From: Erythrobacter aurantius
GTDB lineage: Bacteria; Pseudomonadota; Alphaproteobacteria; Sphingomonadales; Sphingomonadaceae
Length of the DNA: 64,000 nucleotides
Assembly: GCF_023823125.1 (NCBI RefSeq)
Contig: NZ_CP090949.1
Span: 2,814,001 to 2,878,000 of the forward strand
Direction: 5' to 3'
The notes beneath the pieces were generated by a model that was given only the letters and a program-made list of their open reading frames with translations, was not told the origin of the DNA and ran no database searches. Position numbers and translations under genes: made by a program. The stretch's first letter is position 1, and every line of letters begins with the position of its first letter. Of this stretch, positions 63,884 to 64,000 are shown in pieces.

Positions 63884-64000
63884 GGGGGCGTCTCTCTCCG
63901 GTGAGCCGATTCAGGTTGCGGGACGCAACTGGCCTGAGAGCACCGCCGATGTAAAGTGCGAAGAATACGAGGCGCGTGGCCTTAGCCCACAAACGCCCGC

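Noticed and set aside
63915..63929. Short inverted repeat GTTGCG-GGA-CGCAAC upstream of the acyl-CoA dehydrogenase
   Set aside because: Only six base pairs, no known regulator pattern, and the neighbouring gene lies outside the window.

Overview
The window looks like the chromosome of a GC-rich alphaproteobacterium, most likely Sphingomonadales and plausibly the Erythrobacter/Porphyrobacter group. The basis is gcrA, the DUF1476 zeta-type ATPase inhibitor, a YlxR-L7Ae fusion in the nusA operon, crtW-crtZ, tandem PilZ proteins, large TonB receptors and the general codon bias. The genus is inference.

Layout. 1-4434 is the right end of an integrated element that continues to the left: DUF5681 protein, ParB-methyltransferase fusion, then DUF3489, DUF2924 and a large serine recombinase, followed by a repeat-rich non-coding stretch that ends at tRNA-Ser(CGA). 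4700-9100 holds hspQ, a PH-like membrane protein, an ABC-2 permease, gcrA, a DUF481 protein and a spermidine-synthase-like protein. 9113-25163 contains the translation supercluster (rimP-nusA-rnpM-infB ... rbfA ... truB-rpsO-pnp, all on the minus strand). It is broken in two places by unrelated genes: a thioesterase and a small secreted protein, and yceI, abgT, tdk, an M50 protease and glpD.

25339-31303 is the most unusual stretch. Two PilZ proteins are followed by pspF, a consensus sigma-54 promoter and a phage-shock-protein operon. After pspA, pspB and pspC the operon continues with six tandem, translationally coupled small membrane proteins. Five share a PspB/PspC-like tail (an LERIVTDRG-type motif followed by EIEALRD) and the sixth keeps only part of it. 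A 55-aa membrane peptide opens the operon, and a coding-like stretch runs in frame into pspA. I read this as an expanded PspB/PspC-like envelope-stress system.

31359-44494 has sufE, a DUF454 protein, the ketocarotenoid pair crtW-crtZ, leuC and leuD with a small gene between them, a quinone oxidoreductase, DUF1476-bolA-grxD, a NUDIX hydrolase, tRNA-Arg(TCT), a VUT-family transporter and ppx-ppk. 44637-52673 is a compact type IV secretion locus (virB1, 2, 3, 4, 6, 9, 10, 11) without recognisable virB5, virB7, virB8 or virD4. 52827-58857 holds a TPR protein and then a lipoprotein, a TonB-dependent receptor and a PhoB-like regulator whose receiver domain is degenerate. Three direct repeats in 11-bp phase lie in front of the regulator. 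58858-64000 holds an aldo/keto reductase, an SDR, a PDZ-SHOCT secreted protein of atypical composition and an acyl-CoA dehydrogenase.

No CRISPR array, rRNA gene or insertion sequence was seen.
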